Below are positions 1 to 10,059 of a stretch of DNA of 64,000 nt, one piece after another; the stretch's first letter is position 1; each line of letters begins with the position of its first letter. Made by a program: the position numbers and the translations under genes. This DNA is from Talaromyces rugulosus (lineage: Eukaryota; Ascomycota; Eurotiomycetes; Eurotiales; Trichocomaceae). The stretch is taken from contig NC_049562.1 of assembly GCF_013368755.1 (NCBI RefSeq), positions 3,844,001-3,908,000 on the forward strand. The letters run 5' to 3'. The notes beneath the pieces are model-generated. The model ran no database searches and had not been told where the DNA came from. It was given only the letters and a program-made list of their open reading frames with translations.

Positions 1-2750
1 GATCTCACAGAATCATAGCTTCTTGTAATAGTCCCAATCTATTTCGAAGTAAGTTAGAAAAGTCCTTTATGCTATCTCAATGAACGTACCGGTTTGGAAC
101 TAATTGGTAAAAAAACACTTCTCCCCGAGATATTGTCGATATGCATCGTCAATTATGGCCGTAGTTAGGAAAATCTCTTCCCGATGCTGAGAGAAGAGAA
201 AGAACCTAGACATCCATTAATACAAATTTGAAGTAACATAGTTTCTTCGTACGAACCTCTTCTTTGGTGATCCAGTTCCCTGCTCACAGTCTGCAATCCA
301 TGTGAGCATTTCGATGCCCATTTGCATCAAGGTTATGTCTGGGGAACTCTGGAACAAATACGGCTTGACTTTGACGATTGAATAGATGTCATTGTTGCCA
401 CGCGAGCAAAGTCTGCCATCTGTAATAGCGTGGAGAGTCGCCGCGCCCAGCTTAATCTAGAAGGGATGTTTGTAAACTTCCCATTCCAGTGTTGCTTTAC
501 TACAACAAACAGTGAGAGAAGACAAAAATCTAAGGGCAGCAACATTGACAAAGTCTTCCCCGGCCGATGGATTAAAGGGCCATGAGGCGGAAGCACTTGA
601 ATAACAACTGATCATGTGTCCAACTTCGACAGATCCCAGCGAAAGAGTGCTTTGGATCATAGGGTCGGGGGGCGATGTAGAGTTTCCATCTTCGCTGGCC
701 ATCTCAATCTCGACAATTGGTGGTGGTAAAGCGGCCCATTGTCATCTCTTCGACATTTTTTTGGAGGCTATTCAATCTCTTCAAGATCGAGGTCGTCTTC
801 ATCCATATTCTCGTCCACTTGCTCCGCATGATTCATTGCCTCGTCGTCCAGTTCCTCATCTAGTTGGCCTTCATTAAGTTGATTGCCTTAATCTTGTCCT
901 CTTTTGACCGAGGCCTCCCAGGATGTCGAAGGCTTGAAGGAAGCAATCTCTCTTAATGGCCCCAAAAGAGAGTTGAATATTATTTTACTTCAATTGTCTC
1001 CTGCAAGTGGAACGTAGGTAAATCTGCAGCCGGAGAAGCAGCGCCATTGACAACACAATAAAAGGCCGATATCGACGGCCATCAGGATCACATCCATCAT
1101 CGCTGATTACCACCTTTAGATATGTTCCTTCAACCGGTGTAAACGGTAACTTCGCCTGGTAGTTTGCGTGTAGGGGCGATTTATACAAATTCCACGTGCT
1201 CATGAATCGTCTAGCCCGCCATTACTCTTTGGCTCTCTGAAAGATCATCTTCGAGTCCTGAAAATGTAGAAGTACGGAGTGGTGGAATAATTTGAATTTT
1301 TTTTTCAAGAGACTTATAATAAAGTCTCTTGTCTTTGACGAAGGCATCCCTCAAAGGAAAAACTCGTAATCATGCTGAACCAGGCGTCGGGGAAGGACTC
1401 GGCGCCCGCATCTATCCATTCATACTGAAATAGCATTCGCCGGAAATCAATGTTGAATACCTTGATTTGCATTGCCATAGCTTCGTATTTGTCGCCATGT
1501 GTAATGCTTTACAGCGGTGTCAATACAGAGATTTCAAAGGATTCCGTCACAACAAATAATAAGAAAATGACGCAAATTGAGAAGCAGTGCGGCAAGAAGT
1601 GCCTTGGGGAAGCGAGGGTGGCCACACACAAAAATATTGTCGAATTTGTCGAGATTTCAGGGGGGAGAAGTTGACGAGAAGCTTATCCAAGCTGCCAATA
1701 TGGCTCAGCAACGCCTGGGAAGCAGGGGGGAACGTAGAAACAAGATAGTGCTAATGAGGCTCAGCAACCTATGCTTTTCGAGTCTTGCAGGACTGCCAAT
1801 GCGTCTCAGCAACGTCGCTGCGAGGGTTCTTCAACGTCTGCCAATGAGGCTCAACAGCTCGAGGAAGGGGAAGCAAAGAAAATAGAAATTAATCGTCCGC
1901 TGCGATCGAACGGCAGACATGCTACTATTGTAACACTTCTCATGAAACGCCTCCCATGGAATTGGACTAGTCGTCATCAAGTCGTTAGGCATAGTATACC
2001 AATGCCTTCTAGTCACACTTTTGGCGATTAATCACTCACTTCGCGCCGATGTTAAAAACCACGCTTCGGAATGTCCCAGCTGTGAAGCGAGCGTAAATGC
2101 TCGGTCGGATCGTTAAGTTCGGCTCTAGAACAAACATGTATTAAACATGCAGCAATTTGTTGCCATTCCTGAGGATGATGTTGATCCTCATAGTCCTTTC
2201 ACTAAGGTGTTGACATGAGCTGAGGTTTCTAAAGGGCAACCAAATTGTCGTATTCCCTCCCCCAGCCCTTCCAACGGGTTAAAATACAGTATGTCATGAA
2301 GGCAACCAGAGCGCCGACCCTTAGAATCTCACGACGTCTTCGCAGAACCAGACATAAAGCCTGCTGCTGCCCTTGCAGTAGTCCTCCTGGTAGACGGAGG
2401 ATATGTCAAGAAATTACCCAGTACTATAACAAGGGTACAAAGCAAAACTCTGCTCCTGGGCCGTCCACCTTGCAGCTCTCGTATTTTGTGAAGATCGACA
2501 ATTTCGCGGAGGCCGTGAAACTGAAGTCTTCTCTGTCGGCACAACTCTCTTCACGTTTCCTTTTCCTTTTTGTCATCATTAATCGCAAGTAGCAGCTGAT
2601 TAACGCTCTCCTATAAATGCTGAAAGGTGGTTGCAAACAACAGTGGAAATAACTGAAGAGACCGCAGTTTTCGGAATAATAAAGACAAAATTTGTTCCTC
2701 CAGATTGCAAGAGTAACAAATCGACTTTTCCCACTCTCCCACCACATGTG
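1..2750. other. No supportable gene; left-edge gene-poor stretch
   Basis: Only short open frames (at most about 115 codons) occur here. None has a recognisable motif, a convincing intron set or biased amino-acid content. The stretch around 1690-1860 repeats a loose unit of the form 'aatgaggctcagcaac / aatgcgtctcagcaac', spaced about 50-60 bases apart, which looks like a decayed minisatellite. I see no RNA gene. Confidence 0.5.
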
Positions 2751-3260
2751 GCTCGTCTAGGGAAACCCAAAAAGACATTTCGGCATGACGGCCATTCTCG
2801 TCAAGCCCAAGGTAAAGCCTGACAGGCTTGAAATCTCTCCATATATCAGACAGTACCATTCGGAGATCTCTTCAATGTTCTCTCTCTCTATCTCCAACTT
2901 TTCTACCCACGCGTACCATGATACCTTTGAAATTTGCTGGTGCCACCTGCTCACTAAATAGCTAATTGGTTTCGACAGAAGGTAGCTGGGGTGGTCGGTG
3001 TCGTAGTCTTCGATGTACGGGCCCGGGCCGAGTTCAAAAGGGAAAGGTGGCTGGATAAAGAAGCGAAATTCGTCCTTGAGGAAGGAGAATTGTTGGCTCA
3101 TGCTGAGGAAGTTATCTTTATTGTCGTTGATTGTACCAGTTGTGAAACCGCCGAGATTTCTCTCTTTCCATCAAACTTCAACGACTGCAACCATGTTACA
3201 TCGTAGCTCACGTATGAAATCGCGATGTGGTTTGTGGAATTCACCGCTCGTAATAGTGCT
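2611..3260 (-). pseudogene. Possible decayed coding fragment, family unknown
   Basis: Two minus-strand frames look protein-like but cannot be joined without a frame change. One starts at about 3101 and runs 114 codons (aromatic and acidic residues, e.g. ISYLVSRWHQQ). Another ends just upstream of it and contains NSTNHIAISYVSYD before a stop. No domain is recognisable. The placement directly downstream of the frameshifted relic at 3281-3750 suggests both are remains of one locus. This is inference from composition only. Confidence 0.22.
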
Positions 3261-3280
3261 TGATTCCAACAAGATTGAGG

Positions 3281-3750
3281 TTAGAAATAGATACCAGGAA
3301 GGCGGTTCAAGTGGTAGTCCTTGTTGTCGAACCACTCCTGGATATCCCGGAATTTGTTAACAGTTTCCGCAGTTGGCACAATATGATGTTCAGAACGATT
3401 CTTTTCGATAGACACTGTGGATTCCTCCAGGTCAATCTCATTGGTGTATTTGGCGTAGTAACGAATCGACGGTAGGTTTTCTTTTTGCCACTTTGCCGAA
3501 AGGGGACGTCGTCAGGCTTAATATATTCACTATCATTCATGACGACTATGACGACTCCCCACATAGCCACCTCTTGATTGTGTCCGACTTCCAAATAGAA
3601 GACAAATCGTTCACGATCAGTTCCGTGTACCGTAGCCATTTTTGTAAGTTGTGAAGTAAGACAACACAAAAACGAGTGATCTTTGGTAAGTGGGAACCAC
3701 TCCTTCTCTCGTGGTGAAGAACTGGTCGAGAAGGGAATGGTTGATGTCAA
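3281..3750 (-). pseudogene. Frameshifted relic gene, family unknown
   Basis: On the minus strand one frame runs from 3750 to about 3505 and contains TDRERFVFYLEVGHNQ and NDSEYIKPDDV. From there a second frame continues as PLSAKWQKENLPSIRYY and ends at a TAA at 3283-3281. The 470 bases are one short of a multiple of three. The switch falls at a run of four C (plus-strand GGGG at 3502-3505), so adding one base would join the two halves into about 156 codons. Both halves have the mixed charged/hydrophobic composition of real protein. I do not recognise the family. A true inactivating deletion and an assembly error in the homopolymer are both possible. Confidence 0.4.
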
Positions 3751-4192
3751 TAGTGAGCAGTCAACCGAAAGAAGAGTGCTAGTTGTAAAAATAGAAAGAG
3801 GAGGTCTCCATGGGTGAGATGTTGGTAACCTTTTTCAACATAGAGAAAAGCAAGTTTTGCCGCTCGTTATTTCTTGATATAGACTTTGTCATATCAAATG
3901 TGTAACGAAAGAACTGTGTGAGGTGAGGAGAGGGGAGAGGGGAAAGCCGGTCTTTATGTGCAACCTGCAGGATTTTCGGTGCACTGTCCTGGAGTCGGTA
4001 TGTAAGCACCGATAATATTCATGTGGATATCCGAGGGTGAAGTGGCAAGGCGGTGTGAAATTGTAAAATTTGAAGTGTCGGTTGAGCCTAATAAACAAAG
4101 AGAATGGATGAATGGGACGAAGGATGCTGCCTGCAATCAAAAAAGCTGCCAGGGTTTTCGTATCATCAATGACAGGCATGTTCCTCGATCCA

Positions 4193-4850
4193 TCAGGCAA
4201 AAGGGTCTACCAAATTGTTCTCTTCGCAATATATCCGCCGCTCGTTCAGCAGCATTTCTATCTTATGGAAGCTGTCTAAGAGATACCCATGAACTTTGTA
4301 TTGGGCATGATTGGCTGTAGTAAGATCATCCGCGTAGAGAATTAATTTGGAATTATTCTCGATAAATCCAAGCTCCGCGGCGCTAGGACTCATAATATTC
4401 TGCTGACGCTAATAATTTTGGGGTGTATACGGGCGCTTCAGGCAAGATCCCATATTGGCGTTCCTTCGAGCCGTGGAGTAGCATGAATGAGGCTAGGAAT
4501 AGGATGTTGACTAGCGGACTAAATAGAGTAAGATAGTGCCGTCGAGAACATCTAGGATTAGACATGGATGCCGCATTAGTGTCTCGGTATTTTGACTGCT
4601 GATGTATTGGTGCCTGTGATAAACCACAGATTGACTGGCCAAAAGACAAGAAGATATTCTTTATCGGAATGTGGTTCCAATACTCTTGATGGATAACTTT
4701 TGTAGTCCCTCGGAGATGAACGAGATAAACTCGCTCACACATTTCTTGCTTTGCAAGGTTCGCCAATCTTCCAGACTGAGTTGCTGGAAACGGACCTGAG
4801 CGTTGACCTTTTCGAACCAAATATTGACAACGCCAAACCATGCAAGCACG
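4193..4850 (-). pseudogene. Possible decayed coding fragments with a membrane segment
   Basis: Three overlapping minus-strand frames each look protein-like over part of this interval. The first (about 4849-4661) contains VVNIWFEKVNAQVRF. The second (to 4383) has a hydrophobic stretch around LFSPLVNILFLASFMLL followed by ILPEAPVYTP. The third starts at 4393 and runs to 4193 (FIENNSKLILYADD). A membrane segment followed by a PxAPVY-type motif faintly recalls the start of DUF3328/UstYa-like proteins, but the conserved HCLH-type His motifs are not found downstream, so I do not assign that family. Confidence 0.22.
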
Positions 4851-5167
4851 TTGTATCGATGAGACCGTTTTCTCCTAATACTATCTGCTGTAGTATTCGT
4901 CTAGATGCTCCAACTCCACCACTTGAAATGGCAACTGCCGATTCCTTCCTAGTCCGCTCCTTCTTAGACTCCTCGTTGAGCTCTCAGGGTCCAGCATGCA
5001 ATGATGTATCGCTTTTCCTTCCAATCAGCCAAGCAACCAGTTGACCAAATTCCGTTGAGACCTCATCTAGCCTTTTGTTTAGGCGTTTTTGCTCTTTTTG
5101 CAAGGAGGAAATTTAGGTTCCCCCATTATTGACCAAAAACATTGAACAGATACAGATGGCAGAACCA

Positions 5168-5195
5168 ACCTTTGGTTATAAAGTTAACCAAAGGT
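5168..5195. repeat. Perfect 11-bp inverted repeat
   Basis: Arms ACCTTTGGTTA (5168-5178) and TAACCAAAGGT (5185-5194/5195) flank a 6-base spacer. It lies in non-coding or decayed sequence. It could be a transcription-factor palindrome or the end of a degenerate element. No target-site duplication was seen. Confidence 0.6.
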
Positions 5196-6171
5196 ACACC
5201 CTCCTTTTTTGGAAGAAGAATCAAGACATGGTGGGTTGTTACTAGCGTAGTCACCAGCACCCCAAGGCACTCCAACGGTAATTGCCATAGTAATATCTGC
5301 GTTCAGCCCTAAAAGGGATCATTGCCACAGCGACATCTGGCCCTCTTTCTCGGCATCGAAATCCGTCGAAACATGAGCACAGATCAGTCTCAGCATGTAT
5401 GCTATTTTCTCTTCTCTGCGTAGCCGTATGTATCAGTCTGCGGAGCGATCTCTTCGTGATCGAGGACTGAGTTCGTTCAACATCCCGCATTGCTTCCGGG
5501 GAACTACTTGGTGAATGGTCGAAATTTGGCCGTTCATAGTCATCGATCCCGTGAAAGCTATTCCCATCGGAATCCCCTGGTCATAATCAATAACGACAAA
5601 TCACCAGTTTGGCTATTTCTTCTGAAGAGACCATTGACCGAATATGCGCAGATCAGCACTCCACCCTTGCATTTGCCTCTTTTCACACTCCTCAATGTCG
5701 CATTTGAGAATGGTCTGCCCAAAACTGGGTGCCTTGAGGAACCAGTCTCACCAACTGTATCGTTTCTCGATACAACCCTTTGCGCGTGGGTGAAACGCTG
5801 TCATTGCACTGGTTATTGAGAGATCTGGTAGTTCACGTTCCTATCGAAATAAGCCATAAAGATCCTTTCACTTGTAGTAGAGATTCACTTGTAGTAGAGA
5901 CGATTGATCAATAATACTTTCCAATGCGCTGATACAATCTGAAAGGTAAAGCAGAATATGTCCCACGGCTTCGAACATCCGCAAGGCTTTATGCCCCATG
6001 AATTGGCATTCGCTTCATGTAATGGTTTGAGCTCACGTATATTCGTTCATAAAAATCAAGTCACCAAGCATTTTCCGGCCATTATATACTACCCTCTCGT
6101 TATGGAGGTGTGTTCAGTCTTGTGCTGCCCTCGCCCAGGCTTTTATTGGCCAATTTTATGAATGCTTGCAT

Positions 6172-6924
6172 TCACTTCCTGTCAACTCCTTCGATGATGA
6201 AGTCAAACGTCTCGTTTCTCCATATATGGTTGGTACGCGATGCTCCGTCTACTTCGGAGAACTCGCACTTTTGTCTTGCCAGGTACTAATCCCGGACAAG
6301 ACTTCGTACCATCTCGTACCGCACTCTCAGGGCAACAATATTGCTGTTGTCGTTATCAATAAAACCTTGGAGATCTTCGCGATAGAGAGGTGCGATTAAA
6401 TCCTGGGTTTCGTGCTGCCTTGTTTTCCCGAGACTAGAGAGTAGAGAAGTTGGGGCAGATATTTCCGAGGCTATTCCGGACAGTCCTTGCAGTGAAGGTT
6501 TCGTTCTATTATCCCTTGTGCAATTGTGCCTTGGCACTCGCTTTAGGAGATAAATTGGCGGCCGTCAAGGTTGACTTGCTGGTCTATTTGGCCGCATATT
6601 TAGCCTTCGTTTTGCCCGGGACTTGGTCACAGCGACTTTGGAACCACTAGATGTTATCTTTGTCATGGTATTACTTTTCTTCACTTGCATAGGCGCCTTC
6701 TTTGTGCCGAGAGAACCCCTTGGGCATGGGGTATGTGTGGGTTTCGTGATTGGTTTATTAACCACCACTTTATGCCTCGTGTTTAGTAGTGCAACGCCCG
6801 AGGGTGCATAAGAGACTCGGCCCTGTTTGAATAGGTGGTAGATTTGTTTCTGTACCGCATTCCAGGCACGAACAACGCCACATGAAAAAGGCGAGGAAAA
6901 CCAGACAGCACCTCTTGTAATCAT
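6172..6924 (-). pseudogene. Relic ORF with two in-frame stops
   Basis: One minus-strand frame spans 251 codons from an ATG at 6924 to a TGA at 6174-6172 and is broken only by TGA at 6567-6565 and TAG at 6288-6286. All segments read like protein, for example LIAPLYREDLQGFIDNDNSN, then VRYEMVRSLVRD, stop, YLARQKCEFSEVDGASRTN. The stops are one transition away from CGA (Arg) and TGG (Trp). The first part is very basic (Lys/Arg/Pro-rich). I do not recognise the family. Introns hiding the stops are possible but no clear donor/acceptor pairs flank them. Confidence 0.4.
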
Positions 6925-7124
6925 GGTTTTCGCTCTCTCTTTTTTCAGTCAAGAGAGCTATCACATATCAGAGATCGTTAACTTGGCGAAAATAATATCC
7001 TGTTCATTGATTATTATTCCAGATCTCATCATGATTGAGTTCATCAGTGTTCTCTGACGAGCCTGCATTTCTAGTTCTTGTGACTGGAGGCCAAAACTGG
7101 CGTTCTGAGATGGCAATGAGACCA

Positions 7125-7154
7125 TGTGTGTGTGTGTGTGTGTGTGCGTGTGTG
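7125..7154. repeat. (TG)n microsatellite
   Basis: A run of about 13-14 TG dinucleotides is interrupted once by CG. It lies in gene-poor sequence. Confidence 0.9.
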
Positions 7155-7356
7155 CCTAGTGGGCGTTCTCGTGTTTCTCAAAAACATGTAGTTCGGATGC
7201 GCTTTCATATTGTTTCTTTCTAGCTGTTCCTTTTCCTTGTTTCGGAGGGTGGCCCATGTCTTGGACGCTGTGCCCATCACCAGCAAGAATATTGACCATT
7301 ATTGTGCCAATCAGCAGAAAGAGCCCGCAGATATCGCGGTTGTGATCTCTATCATT

Positions 7357-8387
7357 TCATGAAATAGGGAATCTATAACTCGGCTTGTATCGATCATTAT
7401 GTCCATCATCGTGGCTTTTAGCAAACAGCTGCTGCCCACCCTCAGAGGCCCTATAGTCAGGGTATTTGAAGTTATACCCATGACTAGGAACTTGGTGTTT
7501 CGTCCCCAAATTGAGTAAAGGCGCTTTATGGCAATTTGGTACAGGCGATGTCGCAAGATCGTAATCGTAATTGGCGGCGAGACATCGGATTTCTTGGTTG
7601 TTTCGTCCCCCAATACTTAAACCCACATGATTTTCTTGTTGGGAATGTAGTATCGACAGGAGGCAAGAAATATGGAGCAGTCACCATGTATTTCCAGTAA
7701 CGAAAAGTCCATTGGGGGAACAGTGAAGGAAGAACGATAGACTGGACGCACAAAAAATCCAGCTGCAATGTTAGGTTCTTCGTTTGGGTAAGGTTGCCCT
7801 TTGCATTCAGCAAGGGACAAACATACCACCCCCTGATGTGTCTGAAGCCATAGCCAATAAAGCTATTGTCGCCATCGTGACTAGCTGCCGATAAGCTGGC
7901 TGAAGTCGGGACAGACACTTCCCCCATAACTGGAGGTGTAGTATTGCTCTCTCTCTCTCTACCGGAGAAATTGTTCCTTCGCTTCACTAATTTCCACCAC
8001 TGGATCATGTCCAAAGGTAGTTCAGATAATAGCTTATTATCAAAAAAACTCCAAGGTACATAGCTCTGGCGTTGTAGTGTAATTGGGTGGCTATTGGCCT
8101 GAAAAGCCGGGGAAAGAACAGACATGAAAGCGGAGGAGGTGACCTCCTTTCCACGCTTTGCATGTTTGTGTTTCAATCCTATAGCTCTCTCAACAATCTC
8201 ATGACATCGGCATTGACATAGGCCATATGGTTTCCCTAGTATGCCTTCACGAGAAACTATCACACACAATAGGGCCGGAAGATGTCTCGTTGCGTCGCGC
8301 ATAGTTTGACTGTCTATTACATAGATTAGTATCAATAGATATAGCATGCATTCAAAGAAAGTAAGGTAGTACTCACTGCTCCACATA
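7357..8387 (-). pseudogene. Uncertain gene or relic, family unknown
   Basis: A 286-codon minus-strand frame (8386-7526) overlaps two other protein-like frames (7829-7617, containing PNEEPNIAAGFFVRPVYRSS; 7626-7357). The change of frame near 7830 can be explained by an intron: a GTATGT donor follows the FIGYGFRHIRG segment, and a CTAACATTGCAG acceptor precedes AGFFVRPVYRSS. A second intron-like unit, with donor GTGAGT and acceptor TAATAG, lies at the 5' end (about 8375-8323). So this may be a real multi-exon gene or a recent relic. No domain is recognisable and later frames are not joined cleanly. Confidence 0.3.
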
Positions 8388-8550
8388 TAGTGGACTGTAT
8401 AAAAGGTGTGCCAGCTAGCAGCGGCGGCAACTCACATACGGAGTTTGCTAGCACAACTCCACCACTATGTGCAACCGATATAGATCAGTACCAATGGATA
8501 TAAAATGCAAAAGAAAACGTAGTGACTCAAATAGTACTTACTATTCCACA
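8323..8550. repeat. Diverged local duplication of an intron-like unit
   Basis: Segments 8323-8387 and 8482-8550 align: agattagtatcaatagatat against agatcagtaccaatggatat, then the shared TAGTACT(C/T)ACT and (T)CCACAT blocks. Mismatches in the first block are all C/T or G/A transitions. On the minus strand each copy begins with a splice-donor-like GTGAGTACT or GTAAGTACT. Confidence 0.55.
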
Positions 8551-10059
8551 TTTCTGTCTCTTTGTCATTGGAACGACCTTGTGAACCTGTGCAATAACGG
8601 GTTCGACTTCATCGATATCTTGCGTTTTGATATCGAGGAGAGAAAAGACATTGGAGATATCCAGTCGCGTCTCGTATGCTCAGCACCAAGCCGAGAGGAA
8701 ACCCCATTCATTTCCCCTTCATCTCCATCAAGATGCCATGTCGACGCCTGCGTATCACACCACGACCCAGTGTAGACTCTAAGGTCATAGTACCGAAGAC
8801 ATGTAGTCGGGCTTTGCGATACGCGCGATAGCGACGATCTGGCACACTTTTGTTGTTGTTCATGGCCATCGGTATTGGAGCCAAAAGGAGAGAGGGCGAG
8901 AGGTCGAAGGTGGAGATTGCTAGATCCCGAAATGGAACTGGTACCACGGTTGGCTCTTTAAAGAGCACCGAAGCTTCGGAACCCAGGAAGTAATATCATA
9001 AAAGATATTACTTCGAAGGGGTCTGTCCTGTTGCAGACGAAACGAAACGAAATGCCAAAGCACTAGGGCTAACTCCGTATAATAGAGATACCGGAGAAGG
9101 ATGGCGAAGGAAATCCAAGAAGTAAGAATGCCAGTGAAGGTCTGAGTATGAAAAATAAAAAAGAGAAGGAGGAGGAAGAGGGTGGGAAGACCTTCTTTTA
9201 TACCTGAGCAAGGGCACGCAATTCCCAAGTATGCCCGGTGATACCCTTCGGGAAAAAACGGCCCTGGGCCTAACCACCAGCAGCTCAAGCAGCTTTTCCT
9301 GTTCAGGAAATGCATATATCCACTCCAGAGCTTCTAAACAATGAAATTACTGTGGGATTTTCCATGCGGTGCTTCTTCTAGCCTCGGAAACCAGTATATT
9401 GGACATGTGGCAAGCTCCAAGGCGGCTGGGCACGGTCGAGAACGAGACTACGAGTGCGGCTGCGTCCGGTGATACTGTCATGAGCCTCTATCCCCTCTTT
9501 TTAGATAAAGAATCGATACCGACAGAAGTAATAGCGTTGTGAAGAATCCTCAGGAGTGGACAGAGCGAGTGGGACATATCCACAGGATCCTGGGATACAT
9601 ACATTTCGAGCCCACCCGGTGAGCATTTGTCTTTGTCCAAGTCGGGATCTTGATGGCTAGATCGAGAGTTGGGCTGTTTGAAGAGTGGCAAATCCTTTTT
9701 CGAAAGGAAAGATGTAGCTCCGGTGTGACATGGCTAGCACCAAAAAGGGCAGCTAGCTGTGTAAAGCCCGATCCGTTTGCTCTTTTGTTTTTCCGGGGGG
9801 GTAACTTATTGGCGGAAATGGTCTTTTGTTTAATAGTATTGGATAGCGGTGTACGGGGCATAGCAGAGGAAAGAGTCTCGGCTTTCTGTATCTATTATCT
9901 CATTTGATTGGTAGCTTCCGTGGCAAACAGACAGAAAAACGCTTGACAAACAGGCCAATCGAACACAGTAAAACATATCAAGGCATATATACATACCTCG
10001 TATTGTAGAAGGTGAAAATGAGCTAAATAATATGTACTAAGAAACAGTAGACTGAAGTC
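8551..10059. other. No supportable gene
   Basis: Minus-strand frames at 9315-8920 (hydrophobic, 131 codons), 9277-9008 and 9861-9488 are open but have no recognisable domain and overlap each other. Around 9488-9700 two minus frames look partly protein-like (e.g. GLEMYVSQDPVDM). I treat these as possible relics only. The last 250 bases are the likely 3' flank of the RBR gene. Confidence 0.4.

Noticed and set aside
4383..4560. Possible UstYa/DUF3328-like peptide (membrane segment plus APVY motif)
   Set aside because: The diagnostic His-Cys motifs are absent downstream and the frame breaks, so no family call is made.
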